Of a stretch of 64,000 bases of DNA, positions 63,235 through 64,000 are shown piece after piece. The stretch is from Microcoleus sp. FACHB-61 (GTDB taxonomy: Bacteria; Cyanobacteriota; Cyanobacteriia; Cyanobacteriales; Microcoleaceae). The notes under the pieces were generated by a model. That model was not told the origin of the DNA, did no database searches, and worked only from the letters and a program-made list of their open reading frames with translations. How positions within the stretch are numbered: the first letter of the stretch is position 1; every line of letters starts with the position of its first letter. Both the position numbers and the translations under genes were made by a program. Location: the NCBI GenBank assembly GCA_014695295.1, contig JACJNY010000035.1:1-64000 (forward strand), read 5' to 3'.

Positions 63235-64000
63235 ATGGTTCGAGAATTAGAGCGATCGAGTGCCCGCGAGAAACGCAACCTGTCCGATTTCCCCGAAACA
63301 GCACCCGCAGCCAATCCAGTATTTTTCAGGACGTACAGCCGCCGTACCGAGACAGGGCGGGAGACTTGGGAGGAAGTGTGCGATCGAACAGTCAAGGGGC
63401 TGCAAAAGCTGGGAAACCTCACCCCCGAAGAAACACAACTGCTGCACCGGATGCAAAACCAGCTCAAAACCCTCGCTTCAGGCCGCTGGCTGTGGGTAGG
63501 TGGCAGCAAATGGATTGAACAACCAGAGAATTTTTCCGGCGCATATAATTGCTCCTCAACAAATATTCTCGACTGGCGTTCCTTTGGGTTGTTGATGGAT
63601 TTGGCAATGATGGGCTGCGGCACTGGGGCAGTATTGGAACCACAATATATCAACCAACTGCCGCCAATTCGCAACCGCTTAACCGTGACAATGCAAGGCG
63701 AAATTGGCTCTACACCCGCCCAGTCGCGCCGCCAAGAAACAGAAATAAAAATAGCAGAAAAAACCGCAACAATTTATGTCGGAGATTCTCGCCAAGGCTG
63801 GGTAAACTCCTATCAAACTTTGCTGGAATTATCCACAGATGAAAGATTTGCAGGAGAAGTTCAAGTATTCATCGATTTGAGCGACGTTCGCCCGGTGGGA
63901 GAACCTTTAAAAGGTTTTGGCGGAGTAGCAAATCCGGTGAAATTGCCCGACCTTTATCAGCGCTGCGCCGCAATTTTGAATAAAGCTTTAGGGCGGCAGT
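63235..64000 (+). CDS. nrdJ: B12-dependent ribonucleotide reductase NrdJ, 5' part
   Basis: A frame from ATG at 63235 runs to the window edge (255 codons and counting). It reads MVRELERSSAREKRNLSD, RTYSRRTETGRETWEEVC, SGRWLWVGGSK, NFSGAYNCSSTNI, then LLMDLAMMGCGTGAVLEP. This is the N-terminal region of monomeric class II (adenosylcobalamin-dependent) ribonucleoside-triphosphate reductase. Cys106 in YNCSS corresponds by position to the first redox cysteine. It makes dNTPs without oxygen dependence. The tail and any intein lie outside the window. No cobalamin riboswitch box was seen in the 205-base upstream spacer. Confidence 0.92.
   Translation, partial: MVRELERSSAREKRNLSDFPETAPAANPVFFRTYSRRTETGRETWEEVCDRTVKGLQKLGNLTPEETQLLHRMQNQLKTLASGRWLWVGGSKWIEQPENFSGAYNCSSTNILDWRSFGLLMDLAMMGCGTGAVLEPQYINQLPPIRNRLTVTMQGEIGSTPAQSRRQETEIKIAEKTATIYVGDSRQGWVNSYQTLLELSTDERFAGEVQVFIDLSDVRPVGEPLKGFGGVANPVKLPDLYQRCAAILNKALGRQ

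Overview
The window comes from a filamentous cyanobacterium, most likely of the Oscillatoria/Microcoleus/Phormidium type. Four things point there: the palindromic octamer GCGATCGC (HIP1) is scattered through genes and spacers; there are photosynthesis genes (petN, psbO); there is a fraC-fraD pair for cell-cell septum integrity, which only filament formers need; and it carries a group 3 sigma factor of the SigF type, an HstK-like hybrid kinase, adenylate cyclases, RTX-repeat secreted proteins and many dispersed palindromes. I found no rRNA, tRNA, CRISPR array or intact prophage.

Layout. 1-7.1 kb is accessory: a truncated AlbA_2-type ATPase gene, larE, an Uma2 gene, an ABC-2 permease, then an insertion-sequence graveyard (4.57-5.59 kb), a small exported Pro-rich peptide and a TraX-like membrane protein. 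7.3-12.7 kb holds fraC-fraD, a double-headed CobO/BtuR-like P-loop protein and a large RTX protein. 12.7-18.7 kb has small genes (DUF4926, CsbD, DUF167, DJ-1/PfpI), the 29-codon petN with its own terminator, an SDR enzyme and a methyltransferase. 17.6-20.0 kb is a bioA-bioB operon, followed by two related adenylate cyclases, one with a c-type heme sensor domain. 23.6-31.3 kb has a methyltransferase, a GlcD-like flavoprotein, a DrrA/DrrB-type ABC exporter whose two genes are separated by about 0.9 kb containing antitoxin remnants, and a histone-deacetylase-family enzyme.

31.7-45.8 kb carries a gyrA-type topoisomerase gene with an acidic repeat insertion, an RNase D-like exonuclease with a duplicated C-terminal module, a large orphan von Willebrand A protein, an AEC transporter and an 1814-residue Ser/Thr kinase-AAA-GAF-histidine kinase. 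46-53 kb has a second RTX protein with a long Thr-Pro repeat, psbO, sigF, an aspartate aminotransferase and apt. 53-64 kb has a DppB-like permease, a leucine-rich-repeat protein whose start region carries an in-frame MITE, an ABC ATPase/permease pair, an RTX-DUF4394 protein and the 5' part of a B12-dependent ribonucleotide reductase (nrdJ), which runs off the right edge.

Most genes stand alone or in pairs (bioA-bioB, fraC-fraD, the 57-60 kb ABC pair), and spacers are rich in several dispersed inverted-repeat families. No single cluster looks like a complete new system. The strongest leads are the orphan vWA protein, the in-frame MITE in the LRR gene, the antitoxin remnants between the ABC exporter genes, the heme-sensor and plain cyclase tandem, and the acidic insertion in GyrA. 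All names are from reading the sequences; no database search was run.
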